Shown: positions 34,240-43,546 of the stretch, piece by piece
Layout of the letters: each line of letters begins with the position of its first letter
How positions within the stretch are numbered: the first letter of the stretch is position 1
Assembly (NCBI RefSeq): GCF_008801835.1
Contig: NZ_VZOW01000024.1
Coordinates: forward strand, 22,788-86,787
Source of the DNA: Cupriavidus pauculus
GTDB taxonomy: Bacteria > Pseudomonadota > Gammaproteobacteria > Burkholderiales > Burkholderiaceae
Direction of reading: 5' to 3'
DNA length: 64,000 nt
Position numbers and translations under genes: made by a program
Notes under the pieces: model-generated
What the model saw: only the letters and a program-made list of their open reading frames with translations
What the model was told of the DNA's origin: nothing
The model's database searches: none

Positions 34240-34581
34240 TCAGTCGACGATAAACAATCGGGCGCCGTTTGCCGTGCGCGACTGGTGCGCCTCGGCGTCG
34301 TCGCCCACCTGGTAGCTCATGCCCGGTTCGAGCACGAAAGTGCGGCCGTCCTCGAGCGTCGTCTCGAGCGTGCCTTCCAGGCAGAACAGCACGTGTCCCT
34401 TCTTGCACCAGTGATCGGCCAGGTATCCGGCGGAATACTCGACCATGCGCACGCGGATGCGCCGGTCCTCGTCACCGAAGTATCGGGTGCGCCAAAAGGC
34501 CACGCCGGTTTCGCCCTTGTGCTCGGCGCGTTCCACCTGAGCCCAGTCGGTGGTGCCGAAGGCGAATGCGTCCATCTTCAT
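34240..34581 (-). CDS. DHCW-motif cupin-fold protein
   Basis: 113 residues, small single-domain cupin. The family motif appears as DHWCKKGHVLFCLEG, with the double-stranded beta-helix strands ETTLEDGRTFVLEPGMSYQVGD. ACGGAG lies 9 nt upstream. Divergent from the DyP peroxidase gene and probably co-transcribed with the DUF1653 gene. No assigned activity. Confidence 0.78.
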   Translation of the reverse strand: MKMDAFAFGTTDWAQVERAEHKGETGVAFWRTRYFGDEDRRIRVRMVEYSAGYLADHWCKKGHVLFCLEGTLETTLEDGRTFVLEPGMSYQVGDDAEAHQSRTANGARLFIVD

Positions 34582-34712
34582 GTTATGGCTCCGTGTCTTT
34601 CGGTGTTCGATGTTTGGGAAAGGACGGCATTCTACCGATACGGCGTACCGTTGCTGGCGGCGCGCAAGCCGCCTACTATTTGGGCGCAACGAAAAGTCCC
34701 CGGAGAATAACC

Positions 34713-35690
34713 ATGACAAAGCCCGATCTTGCCGCCACTGAACCGGTGGAACCCCAGGCGGTATGCAGTCCCGTCACCCGCAGCGCCATTTTCATCGTGG
34801 CCACGATCCAGCCCGGCGATGCCGCCGCAGACGCAGTGCGAAGCTGGTGCGCCGACATCGCGGGGCTGGTGCGTTCGGTGGGGCAGCGCTTTCCCGGGGC
34901 AAGCCTGTCGTGCGTATGTGGATTTGGCGCACAGGCCTGGGACAGGCTGTTCGGCGCGCCGCGCCCGGCAGCGCTGCACGTCTTCCGCGAATTCGGCGCT
35001 GGCGAGCGCATGGCGGTGGGGACGCCCGGCGACATCCTGCTCCATATCCGCGCCGAACAGATGGACCTGTGCTTCGAGCTGGCGATGCAATTGACCAGCC
35101 GTCTGGGCAACGCCGTGTCCGTGGTCGACGAAGTGCACGGCTTTCGCTACTTCGACCTGCGCAGCATGGTGGGCTTTGTCGACGGCACGGAAAACCCGAC
35201 CGGCCGTCACGCCGTGCATGCCACCATCGTCGGCGATGAAGACCCCGCGTTTGCCGGCGGCAGTTACGTCATCACGCAGAAATACCTGCACGACATGGAT
35301 GGCTGGAACGCGCTGCCGGTGGAAATGCAGGAGCGCATCATCGGCCGCAAGAAGCTGTCGGATATCGAACTCGACGACGACATCAAGCCCACCTCCGCGC
35401 ACAGTGCGTTGACCACCATCGTCAAGGACGGCGAGGAAGTGAAGATCCTGCGCCACAACATGCCGTTCGGCCGCCCGGGCATGGGCGAATTCGGCACGTT
35501 CTTTATTGGCTACGCGCGTTCGCCGGAGCCCATCGAGCAGATGCTGGAGAACATGTTCGTCGGCCGGCCGCCCGGCAACTACGACCGCCTGCTCGACTAC
35601 AGCACCGCTGTCACCGGATGCCTGTTCTTCGCGCCGCCCGCCGAGATGCTCGAAGAACTGGCCGAGCGGCGGCCACAGCCGGCTCCCTAA
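34713..35690 (+). CDS. Dyp-type heme peroxidase (YfeX-like)
   Basis: 325 residues. GFVDGTENP carries the GxxDG motif with catalytic Asp157; His230 in PTSAHSALTTI is the likely proximal heme ligand, and the Arg after FFIGYA is the distal one. No signal peptide or Tat motif, so it is cytoplasmic; no encapsulin gene is adjacent. Reduces peroxides using organic donors. GGAGAATAACC precedes the ATG. Confidence 0.92.
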   Translation: MTKPDLAATEPVEPQAVCSPVTRSAIFIVATIQPGDAAADAVRSWCADIAGLVRSVGQRFPGASLSCVCGFGAQAWDRLFGAPRPAALHVFREFGAGERMAVGTPGDILLHIRAEQMDLCFELAMQLTSRLGNAVSVVDEVHGFRYFDLRSMVGFVDGTENPTGRHAVHATIVGDEDPAFAGGSYVITQKYLHDMDGWNALPVEMQERIIGRKKLSDIELDDDIKPTSAHSALTTIVKDGEEVKILRHNMPFGRPGMGEFGTFFIGYARSPEPIEQMLENMFVGRPPGNYDRLLDYSTAVTGCLFFAPPAEMLEELAERRPQPAP

Positions 35691-35712
35691 GCCGGTTGCG
35701 CACTGGACAGCA

Positions 35713-36528
35713 TCAGCGCTGATAGGCGGGCGGATTGAACCCGGCAAAGCGCTGTTGCGTCACCGACTTGAAGGCGGCCGAGCGGTAGGCGTCGCGAATC
35801 TCCGCCACGAAAGGCTTGTTCAGGTCCGCCGTTTTCACGGCTACCAGATTCATGTAGTAGTCGGGGATCGTTTCCAGCGCCAGTGCCGACGTAAGCTTGA
35901 GCCCGGACGCCAGTGCGAAATTGCCGTTGACGAAGGCATAGTCGACATCGTCAAGCGAGCGCGGCAACTGCGCGGCTTCGAGCTGCACGAGCTTCAGCCG
36001 GTGCGGGTTGCCGTCGATATCGCGCTCGGATGCGCGCACAGCATCGGTGCCTGGCTTGAGCGTGACCCAGCCAATCTGCTGCAGGATGGCGATGGCGCGG
36101 GCGAGGTTGGTCGGATCGTTGGGCAGCGATACCGTCGCGCCGGCTTTTACTTCGCCGAGCGTCTTGTGCTTGCGGCTATAGATGCCGATCGGCGCAGTCG
36201 GCACCTGCACCACTTCGGAAAGTTGCAGCTTGCGGTCCTCCGAGAATTTCTTCAGGTACACCGCGTGTTGGAAGGCGTTGGCGTCGATCGCGCCGTCGGC
36301 CAGCGCCAGGTTTGGCTGCACATAGTCGCTGAACTCGACGATCGTCACCTTGTAGCCGCGCGCTTCCAGAATGGGCTTGATGCCATAGCGAATCTGGTCC
36401 GCATAGGGACCCGCGGTCGCGCCGAAGCGGATCTCCTTCTTGTCCGGATCCGCGGCGCTTGCCGCCTGCGTGACGCTGCATGCCAGCCATAGCGCCACAA
36501 GCATCCGAATGCCTTTGCCCATTTGCAT
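35713..36528 (-). CDS. MetQ/NlpA family substrate-binding protein, orphan
   Basis: 271 residues. N-terminal signal sequence, then KKEIRFGATAGPYADQI, DYVQPNLALADGAIDANAFQH and PNDPTNLARAIAILQQIGW, the signature of methionine-type ABC binding proteins. The start at 36528 has GGGAGG 5-6 nt upstream. LWLAC (Cys17) is only a poor lipobox; the sequence ASAADPD could be a plain signal-peptidase site. No metN or metI gene is near, so it must work with components elsewhere. Ligand (methionine or another amino acid) unproven. Confidence 0.88.
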   Translation of the reverse strand: MQMGKGIRMLVALWLACSVTQAASAADPDKKEIRFGATAGPYADQIRYGIKPILEARGYKVTIVEFSDYVQPNLALADGAIDANAFQHAVYLKKFSEDRKLQLSEVVQVPTAPIGIYSRKHKTLGEVKAGATVSLPNDPTNLARAIAILQQIGWVTLKPGTDAVRASERDIDGNPHRLKLVQLEAAQLPRSLDDVDYAFVNGNFALASGLKLTSALALETIPDYYMNLVAVKTADLNKPFVAEIRDAYRSAAFKSVTQQRFAGFNPPAYQR

Positions 36529-36752
36529 CGATTCCTCCCGTTCCTTTTGTGTTCGATTGCGCCTCAAAGATGCGCGCTTGTGACGCGCGCCAGGCCGGCC
36601 CATTGTAGGGACGGCAACGATGCGAACGAAGCTGCAAATTGTCATGCGCATATGCGGCGCGGGTATATGCGCGGCGCCGCCGGCGGGATCCGGTGAGCCC
36701 GCCGCAGAGTCCGTTCGTTGTGAAAGCGCGCCGACCCCGTAGCAACCCCTAG

Positions 36753-36800
36753 TTGACGTATATTTTCATGAGCATAAAATCCGTTTCACAGACATGAAAA
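36753..36800 (+). promoter_or_regulatory. Promoter with palindromic operator of the cupin-tctC-acd operon
   Basis: TTGACG at 36753-36758 and TAAAAT at 36775-36780 (16-bp spacer). The inverted repeat TTTTCATG (36763-36770) and CATGAAAA (36793-36800) has one arm in the spacer and the other at the start-site region, the classical layout of a repressor site. The 320-bp interval 36529-36848 between the divergent genes contains nothing else obvious. Confidence 0.55.
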
Positions 36801-36848
36801 CAGATGCCGGCCGCCCGGTCAGGCATCGACGTTGGAGACAGCCCACTC

Positions 36849-37259
36849 ATGACCGCATCGCCAGCCGCCGCGCAGCCGGCTTCTTCCTACTTCGTGCGCA
36901 CTGAAGAGGTGGCCGGATATCACCCGGCCAATCACGTCGGCACATTGAACCGCCGCATCATCGGCCGCGAAAACGTTGGCGCGACCCAGCTCGAAGTCAT
37001 CCACGGCACCATCGAGCGCGGCAAGGGCGCGCTGCCGCATGCGCATCCCGGCATCGAACAGGTCTGCTATGTGCTGGAAGGGCGCGCGCGCGCCGAGGTC
37101 AACGGGCAGGCGCAGGAGTTGGGGCCCGGCGATTGCTGTTTCTTTCCGGCCGACGCCATGCATGTGTTCACGGTGATCAGCGATGAACCGGTCAAGCTGC
37201 TGGTGATCTACGCCCCGCCGTACGAGGAATCGCCGGACCGCGTGATTCGTCCGGACTGA
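36849..37259 (+). CDS. Cupin-domain protein
   Basis: 136 residues. Cupin motif 1 is GKGALPHAHPGIEQVCYVLEG (His residues and Glu as metal ligands) and motif 2 is LGPGDCCFFPADAMHVF. Likely an enzyme or sensor for a small carboxylic substrate taken up by the adjacent TctC system. GGAGA lies 11 nt before the ATG at 36849. Confidence 0.8.
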   Translation: MTASPAAAQPASSYFVRTEEVAGYHPANHVGTLNRRIIGRENVGATQLEVIHGTIERGKGALPHAHPGIEQVCYVLEGRARAEVNGQAQELGPGDCCFFPADAMHVFTVISDEPVKLLVIYAPPYEESPDRVIRPD

Positions 37260-37312
37260 CCGTTGCGCCGAGGCTGTCCGCAGCCGCCATAACAATACCG
37301 AGGAGACCATTC

Positions 37313-38293
37313 ATGCCGAATTTCCGCGTGCGGCGCACGCTCGTCGCCGCCATGCTGGCGTTGCCCATGGCCTTGCCGCTGGCCGCCCAGGCGGCCGACA
37401 ACTATCCCAGCCGGCCGATACGGCTGGTGGTGCCGTTCGCGGCGGGCAGCGGCACCGATGCGGTTGCGCGCATTACCGCGAAGGAACTGGGCGATGCGCT
37501 GGGCCAGAACGTCGTGGTAGACAACCGTCCCGGCGCCAACGGGGCGATTGCCGCGGAATTGGTGGCGCAGGCCGCGCCGGACGGCTACACGCTGTTCATG
37601 ACGACCAACACCACGCACTCGGCCAATCCATCGTTGATGAAGAAGCTGCCCTATGACCCGATCAAGGATTTCACGCCGGTGGCGCGCATGGGCAACCTGC
37701 CGTTCATGCTGGTCATCAATCCCAAGCTGCCGGTGAAAACCGTTGGCGAACTGATCGCCTATGCCAGGGCGCATCCGGGCATGTCCTATGCCAGCGGCAA
37801 CAGCACCGGCATCGTGTCCGGCGCCACGCTGGGCCGGATGGCCAAGATCGATCTGCTGCACGTGCCCTACAAGAGCACGCCGCCGGCCATGACCGACGTG
37901 ATTGCGGGCCAGGTGCCGATGATGTTCGTCGACGTGGCCGCCGGCGCGGCCAACGTCAAGGCCGGCAAGATGCGCGCGCTGGCCGTGACCACCGCGCAGC
38001 GCAGCCGCCTGCTGCCCGATCTGCCGCCGATTGCCGACACGCCCGAGCTCAAGGGATTCGACATCACGTCTTGGAACGGCGTATTCGCACCGGCCCGCAC
38101 GCCGCAGCCGATTGTCGAGCGGCTCAATCGGGAACTGTCGAAGATCGCGTCAAGCAAGGAAGTCGCGCCGAAATTCGAAGCGCTGGGCTTCGAGGCGTTC
38201 GGGCAAACGCCGCAGCAGTTTGCGGGCTTTGTCGGCAGCGAACTGGTCAAGTGGAACAAGCTGGTCAAGGACGCTGGCATCCAGCCAGAGTGA
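37313..38293 (+). CDS. Tripartite tricarboxylate transporter substrate-binding protein (TctC/Bug)
   Basis: 326 residues. Cleavable signal peptide (ends LAAQAADN), then YPSRPIRLVVPFAAGSGTDAVAR, DNRPGANGAIAAE, APDGYTL and PYKSTPPAMTDVIAGQV, all diagnostic of Bug-family receptors, which are numerous in Burkholderiales. No TctA/TctB membrane subunits are adjacent. GAGGAG precedes the ATG. Ligand unknown, presumably an acid degraded through the neighbouring acyl-CoA dehydrogenase. Confidence 0.93.
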   Translation: MPNFRVRRTLVAAMLALPMALPLAAQAADNYPSRPIRLVVPFAAGSGTDAVARITAKELGDALGQNVVVDNRPGANGAIAAELVAQAAPDGYTLFMTTNTTHSANPSLMKKLPYDPIKDFTPVARMGNLPFMLVINPKLPVKTVGELIAYARAHPGMSYASGNSTGIVSGATLGRMAKIDLLHVPYKSTPPAMTDVIAGQVPMMFVDVAAGAANVKAGKMRALAVTTAQRSRLLPDLPPIADTPELKGFDITSWNGVFAPARTPQPIVERLNRELSKIASSKEVAPKFEALGFEAFGQTPQQFAGFVGSELVKWNKLVKDAGIQPE

Positions 38294-38350
38294 CCAGCGG
38301 AAAAAACGCGGCGAAGAATATTCGGCGGAAAAAACCAAAGGAATCGTCAG

Positions 38351-39523
38351 ATGAATTTTGAAAGGACGCCCGAGCAGAACGCGATCGTGGACGCCGTCAC
38401 GCAGCTTTGCGCCGATTTCGGGCCCGAATACTGGTCCGAACTCGATGGCGCGCACCGCTTTCCCGAAGCGTTCCATCAGGCGATGGCCGGCGCGGGATGG
38501 CTGGGCATCGCCATGCCGGAACGATTCGGCGGTGCCGGCCTGGGCATCACCGAAGCGGCGCTGATCATGCAGACCGTGTCGGCATCGGGGGCGGGCTTCT
38601 CGGGCGCGTCGGCCATCCACATGAACGTATTCGGGCTGAATCCGGTGGTGGTGTTCGGCACGGAGGCCCAGCAGCAGGCCGCGCTGCCGCCGTTGATCGA
38701 AGGGCGGGACAAGGCGTGCTTCGCGGTGACCGAGCCCGATGCGGGACTCGATACCACGCATCTGAAGACCCAGGCGGTGCGCACCGCCGACGGTAGTGCG
38801 TACCGTGTGGACGGACGCAAGATCTGGATTTCCACGGCGCAGGTGGCCACGCGCATGCTGCTGCTGGCGCGTACCACGCCGCTGGACGCGGTGGCCAAAC
38901 CGACGCAGGGCCTGAGCCTGTTCTACACGGCGCTGGACCGCAACCACATCGAGGTGCGCGAAATCGACAAGATGGGACGCGGCGCCGTCGATTCGAACAT
39001 GCTGTTTATCGACGGGCTGATGGTCCCCGCGGCGGATCGCATCGGCGAAGAGGGCAGGGGGTTCGAATACATCCTGCATGGGCTCAATCCCGAGCGCATC
39101 CTGATAGCCGCCGAAGCCGTCGGCTTGGGGCGGGCCGCATTGAACGCCGCCACGCGTTACGCGCGCGAGCGCACGGTGTTTGGCCGCCCGATCGGCCAGA
39201 ACCAGGGCATCCAGCATCCGCTTGCGCAGGCATGGATGGCGCTGGAAGCCGCCGACATGATGGTCTGGAAGGCCGCATGGCTGTACGACAATGGCAAGCC
39301 CTGTGGCGCGGAGGCCAATGCGGCCAAGTATCTGGCCGCCGAAGCCGCGCATCAGGCGTGCCAGACCGCAGTGCTGACGCTGGGCGGCATGGGGTATGCG
39401 CGCGAGTATCACGTTGAACGCTATCTGCGCGAATCGTACATTCCACGTATCGCCCCCGTCAGCGCTCAGCTGATCATGTGCCACATCGCCGAGCGCGTGC
39501 TGGGCCTGCCGAAGTCGTATTGA
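38351..39523 (+). CDS. Acyl-CoA dehydrogenase family protein
   Basis: 390 residues, FAD-dependent. FAVTEPDAGLDTTHLKTQA and ISTAQVATRM are flavin/substrate segments; RIGEEGRGFEYILHGLNPERI, YARERTVFGRPIGQNQGIQHPLA and LGGMGYAREYHVERYLRES complete the C-terminal fold. The usual catalytic Glu position is occupied within HVERYLRES. AAGGA lies 8 nt before the ATG. Last gene of the operon before a strong terminator. Confidence 0.92.
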   Translation: MNFERTPEQNAIVDAVTQLCADFGPEYWSELDGAHRFPEAFHQAMAGAGWLGIAMPERFGGAGLGITEAALIMQTVSASGAGFSGASAIHMNVFGLNPVVVFGTEAQQQAALPPLIEGRDKACFAVTEPDAGLDTTHLKTQAVRTADGSAYRVDGRKIWISTAQVATRMLLLARTTPLDAVAKPTQGLSLFYTALDRNHIEVREIDKMGRGAVDSNMLFIDGLMVPAADRIGEEGRGFEYILHGLNPERILIAAEAVGLGRAALNAATRYARERTVFGRPIGQNQGIQHPLAQAWMALEAADMMVWKAAWLYDNGKPCGAEANAAKYLAAEAAHQACQTAVLTLGGMGYAREYHVERYLRESYIPRIAPVSAQLIMCHIAERVLGLPKSY

Positions 39524-39564
39524 ACGCGGGCTGCGGTATCGGCCGCGCCGCGCGCGGACTCCAA

Positions 39565-39604
39565 AACAAACACCCCGGCCGCTTCCACGACCGGGGTGTT
39601 TTCG
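39565..39604 (+). terminator. Strong Rho-independent terminator
   Basis: AACACCCCGG (39569-39578) and CCGGGGTGTT (39591-39600) with an A-rich lead and TTTTCG tail; works in both directions. The rest of 39524-39894 holds no recognisable gene. Confidence 0.85.
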
Positions 39605-39894
39605 TACTACGTTCGGGGCGCGCCCCATGGAGGTTTCCCGCTGCCGCGCCATGACGATCCGTAAGATCTTTCGTCGTTGGATGCCGTGATGCCTTTCAAC
39701 AATGAACGTCCGCTCATCGCTGAAGGGCACAACAGCCGACGCTCATGGCGCGGCGCGCGGCGGCATGTCCTTCCCATCTAGAGTCCATGCCGCGCAAATC
39801 TGAACGACCCTGCCCGCCGTTCAGACCGCGGAAATCGTAAATCCTGTTTGTCGATGACTCTGCCGATTGCGCCAGAGCCCGTTAAGTCCCGCGT

Positions 39895-40077
39895 TTATTT
39901 GCCGAGTTCGTGGCCGATCACGCCGCCCACCACGGCACCGCCAACTGTACCGGCGGTGCTGCCGCCGGTGGCTTCATGTCCAACTACACCGCCGGCCACC
40001 GCGCCTGTTGCGGTGCAGCCCGACAACGCCCACCAGCATGCGCTGATTGCCAGTGCTCCTGCGACTCGTTTCCACAT
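39895..40077 (-). CDS. Small glycine-zipper lipoprotein (OsmB-like)
   Basis: 60 residues. Lipoprotein signal with lipobox ALSGC, followed by a Gly/Ala/Val-rich glycine zipper (GAVAGGVVGHEATGGSTAG, GAVVGGVIGHELGK). AGGAG sits 8 nt upstream of the ATG. Likely an envelope/stress lipoprotein. Upstream, 40078-40494 contains no recognisable gene or clear promoter. Confidence 0.75.
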   Translation of the reverse strand: MWKRVAGALAISACWWALSGCTATGAVAGGVVGHEATGGSTAGTVGGAVVGGVIGHELGK

Positions 40078-40494
40078 GGTTTTTTCTCCTGCTGCGCGGC
40101 GCCGGTGGTTGTTTCGTTTGTCCGAGGCCGCGCGTTCATCACGACTCAAGGATAGGTGCGCGCGCATCGTCAGCCTTTCGGGCGCACGCTGATTGCGATG
40201 TAGGAATTTGTCGGACGATCGCGGGCGTCCCGTGGTTGCATGTCAAGGGGACATTGCCGCGCCGCACTCCCATGCGGGTTGGCGCGCGGGCACGACCGTG
40301 CGCTGGGCGTGAGCGGGCCAGCGAGGGGAAATCCGCGGGTGCGGCATTTACGCGGCTGATGCAAAATCCCGCTTCAGTCCGGTTTGCAAATACCGATAAC
40401 CGATGCAGAGGGCGGGAATTGCACGTTTACACGTTCCGTCATCCTGTGCCGCCAGAATCGCGGGCCAGCAAAGCCACTGCCCCGTCACGCCCCA

Positions 40495-42561
40495 ATGATG
40501 TCCCCCAGTTACGACGCGCCTCTCGTCTTGTTTTCCGTGCTTGTCGCCATCCTCGCGTCCTACACCGCGCTGGACATGGCCGGGCGTATTGCCACTGCCG
40601 CGCGCGGCCGCTACGCGCGCATGTGGCTGGCTGGCGGCTCGATTGCCATGGGGTTTGGCATCTGGTCGATGCACTTCGTCGGCATGCTCGCCTTCCGCCT
40701 GCCGATCCCGCTGGGCTACGACCCGGCGATCACCGGGCTTTCGCTGCTGATCGCGGTGCTGGCGTCGGCCTTCGCACTGCGGCTCGTCAGCCGGGATCAT
40801 CTGCCGCCCGGGCGCCTGGCGCTGGGCGCGTTGGCGCTGGGGGCGGCGGTGGCCAGCATGCACTACACCGGCATGGCGGCAATGCGCATGCGCCCCGGCA
40901 TCGACTACGACCCGCTGCTGTTCGTAGTGTCCATTGTCGTTGCCGTGGGCGCCTCGGGCGCGGCGCTGTGGATCGCGTTCCGGCTGCGTCGCAGCATGCC
41001 GCGCGTCCATCAGTTGCGATTTGGCGCGGCGGTGGTGATGGGCGGCGCAATCGCGGCGATGCACTACACGGGCATGGCGGCGGCGCAGTTTCCGCTCGGC
41101 AGCGTGTGCGGCGCGGCCACGGACGGCATGGACCCCCACGCGCTGGCCGTGCCGATCCTGGTGATCACGGTTTGCGTACTGGCCGTGGCGCTGATCACGT
41201 CGGTGCTCGACATGCGGCTGGAAATGCGCACGGCCGTGCTGGCCGATGCGTTGGGCGAGGCCAACAAGGAACTGGAGTTCCTGGCGCTGCACGACAAGCT
41301 GACCCACCTGCCGAACCGCGTGCTGCTGGAAGACCGCTTCGCGCAGGCCATCCAGGCGGCATCGCGCCAGCATGGCGTCTTTGCCGTGCTATTTGTCGAT
41401 CTCGATGGTTTCAAGGGGGTCAATGACACCTACGGACATCAGGTTGGCGACGGCCTGCTGGTGCAGATCGCTAACCGTTTGCGCGCTGCCGTGCGCTCCG
41501 AGGACACGATCTCGCGCGTGGGCGGCGACGAGTTCGTGGTGCTGGTTGGCGTGGACGAGCCAGCCGACGCCGGCATGGTGGCCGGCACGCTGATCGAGAC
41601 GCTGCGCGAAACGGTATATGTCGAGGGTCATGCATTGCACGTATCGGGCACCATCGGCATCGCGCTGTATCCCGCCGATGGCCAGGATCAGGATGCGTTG
41701 ATGACCAACGCCGACGCGGCGATGTATCACGCCAAGGCGTCGGGCCGCAACGCGTACTGCTATTTCGAAAGCTCGATGAATCACCAGGCGCGCGCGCAGC
41801 AGACACTGATCCAGGATCTGCGCGGCGCCGTGCGCAACGGGCAATTGCAGTTGCACTATCAGCCGAAATTCTCCGCATCGGACAACCGGCTGGTCGGCGC
41901 GGAGGCTTTGCTGCGCTGGAATCACCCGGTGCAGGGCCTGTTGATGCCGGACCAGTTCATTACGCTGGCGGAAAAGACCGGCACGATCGTCCCGATCGGC
42001 GGCTGGGTGCTGGATGAAGCGTGCCGGCAACTGGCGGTGTGGCATGCGACCGGCCATACGGACTGGTCGATGGCGGTCAACCTGTCGGCATTGCAGTTCT
42101 GCCACGCCGGCATGGTCGAATCGGTCGCGCGGGCGCTGGCGCAGCACGGTGTGCCGGCGGCCTGCCTGACACTCGAGATTACCGAGACGACGGCGATGCG
42201 CGATGTCGAGGCCACACTGGAAATCATGACGCGGCTCGATGCGATGGGCGTACGCATCGCCATCGACGACTTCGGCACGGGTTATTCGAGCCTGCTGCAT
42301 CTGAAGCGCATTCCCGCCAGCGAGTTGAAAATCGACCGAGGCTTCGTGCGCGATCTTGCGGAGGATACGGAAGATGCGGCGATCGTGTCGGCCATCGTCG
42401 CGCTGGGACGCACGCTGAAGCTGCAGGTGGTGGCCGAAGGCGTGGAAACCGCTGCGCAGCAATCATTCCTGGCAGGGTTGGGATGCGATGCGCTGCAGGG
42501 CTATCTGCTGGGCAAGCCGATGCCCGCAGCGCAATTCGCCAGCATGGCGGCGGCGCGCTGA
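40495..42561 (+). CDS. MHYT-GGDEF-EAL bifunctional cyclic-di-GMP protein
   Basis: 688 residues from the ATG pair at 40495/40498. Residues 1-230: seven-helix MHYT sensor with three motifs (MHFVGM, MHYTGM, MHYTGM), thought to sense O2, CO or NO through copper. Residues about 255-425: diguanylate cyclase with intact GGDEF and the inhibitory RxxD (RSED) five residues before it. Residues about 435-685: phosphodiesterase with EAL (GAEALLRW) and DDFGTGYSSL. Both catalytic sites look complete. No Shine-Dalgarno sequence is evident. Confidence 0.93.
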   Translation: MMSPSYDAPLVLFSVLVAILASYTALDMAGRIATAARGRYARMWLAGGSIAMGFGIWSMHFVGMLAFRLPIPLGYDPAITGLSLLIAVLASAFALRLVSRDHLPPGRLALGALALGAAVASMHYTGMAAMRMRPGIDYDPLLFVVSIVVAVGASGAALWIAFRLRRSMPRVHQLRFGAAVVMGGAIAAMHYTGMAAAQFPLGSVCGAATDGMDPHALAVPILVITVCVLAVALITSVLDMRLEMRTAVLADALGEANKELEFLALHDKLTHLPNRVLLEDRFAQAIQAASRQHGVFAVLFVDLDGFKGVNDTYGHQVGDGLLVQIANRLRAAVRSEDTISRVGGDEFVVLVGVDEPADAGMVAGTLIETLRETVYVEGHALHVSGTIGIALYPADGQDQDALMTNADAAMYHAKASGRNAYCYFESSMNHQARAQQTLIQDLRGAVRNGQLQLHYQPKFSASDNRLVGAEALLRWNHPVQGLLMPDQFITLAEKTGTIVPIGGWVLDEACRQLAVWHATGHTDWSMAVNLSALQFCHAGMVESVARALAQHGVPAACLTLEITETTAMRDVEATLEIMTRLDAMGVRIAIDDFGTGYSSLLHLKRIPASELKIDRGFVRDLAEDTEDAAIVSAIVALGRTLKLQVVAEGVETAAQQSFLAGLGCDALQGYLLGKPMPAAQFASMAAAR

Positions 42562-42594
42562 GTCGGCGCCGCCGTTGCTGAAGGCACGTAACGA

Positions 42595-42849
42595 TCAGGC
42601 GCCGTCGCTGAAAGTGTCGCGCTTGCCGGTGGCGGAGAACGCACCGTCGGTGTACGGATCCCGCTTGGAGCGCACGTCGTGGGCGCCTTCGCTGTAGACA
42701 TCGCGCTTGCGATCGACGTAGCCGTCGTGGCCCGTGGCGCGCGCGCCGTCGGTGAACGGATCGGCGCTGCGCGGTGCGGCGTTGGCCAATCCGGCGGTGC
42801 CCGCCAGCGTTGCGGCGAGGGCGGAATAGAGCAGGGCTTTCTTGAACAT
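42595..42849 (-). CDS. Secreted DPYxDGA-repeat protein 2
   Basis: 84 residues. Signal peptide ends near GLANAAPR. Repeats: ADPFTDGAR, RDVYSEGAH, RDPYTDGAF, RDTFSDGA at the C-terminus. AAAGGAG precedes the ATG by 8 nt. It is a paralogue of 27930-28238 with the same repeat but a different spacer composition (Lys/Arg richer). Function unknown. The 340 bp upstream (42850-43189), shared with the divergent H-NS-like gene, shows no further feature. Confidence 0.8.
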   Translation of the reverse strand: MFKKALLYSALAATLAGTAGLANAAPRSADPFTDGARATGHDGYVDRKRDVYSEGAHDVRSKRDPYTDGAFSATGKRDTFSDGA

Positions 42850-43189
42850 GAAGGACTCCTTTAAGGTTCGAGGATAGAGGCAGCGGGTGGTGAGTACCGG
42901 TCGTCTCGCGACCTTGCAAGCAGTCTATTTGCGGGGTGCCAACGCAAAGATGACCCGATAATGACATTGCTGTCATACGCTGCGCGGCATCTGCGCACGC
43001 GCGGGAGCCGCCCGCCGACAGCGGTGCAAATAGGCCGGGTGAACAATGTGTTCCGCCGATTCTGGCGATGTCAGGCCCAACACCCTGTAGAATCCGTGTC
43101 TGGCCCGCTGGTTTCGCCCGCGCGGGCAAATCCCCGAATCCCTGATCCCCAGCCCGCCGCCCACGTGGCGCGGGCGCGCACGATAAGTC

Positions 43190-43516
43190 ATGTCCGAGTC
43201 TGATGCAGCCAAACAAGCCGCGGTGGCGTGGATCCGCGAGCAGATGGACCACTACGGCCTGACGTTCGACGATCTCGTCGACGCAGGCTGTTTTGTGGAA
43301 AGCGAGGACGGCCCCGACAGCGACGCCGCTGCCCCGGCCGCCACGCCCGGTGGTGCGGTTGCTGCCAATGCCAGTGCCCCCGAAAGCGCCGCCAAGCCGC
43401 GTACGCTCTATCGCAATGCGATGGGGCAGACCTGGGATGGGACCGGCGAATATCCCGACTGGCTGCAACGCGCGGTCAACGCTGGCCAGTCGATCGATTT
43501 CTATCGCGTGGACTGA
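43190..43516 (+). CDS. H-NS family nucleoid-associated protein
   Basis: 108 residues. N-terminal segment VAWIREQMDHYGLTFDDLVDAGCF, an acidic/Ala-rich linker, and C-terminal YRNAMGQTWDGTGEYPDWLQRAVNAGQSIDFYRV, which matches the H-NS DNA-binding domain (GQTWDGTGEYPDWL corresponds to the TWTGQGRTP-type loop). The N-terminal coiled coil of classical H-NS is missing or very short. Common in Ralstonia/Cupriavidus. Confidence 0.85.
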   Translation: MSESDAAKQAAVAWIREQMDHYGLTFDDLVDAGCFVESEDGPDSDAAAPAATPGGAVAANASAPESAAKPRTLYRNAMGQTWDGTGEYPDWLQRAVNAGQSIDFYRVD

Positions 43517-43546
43517 GCCTGCGCCAATATCGCGCTGGTTGGCCGA

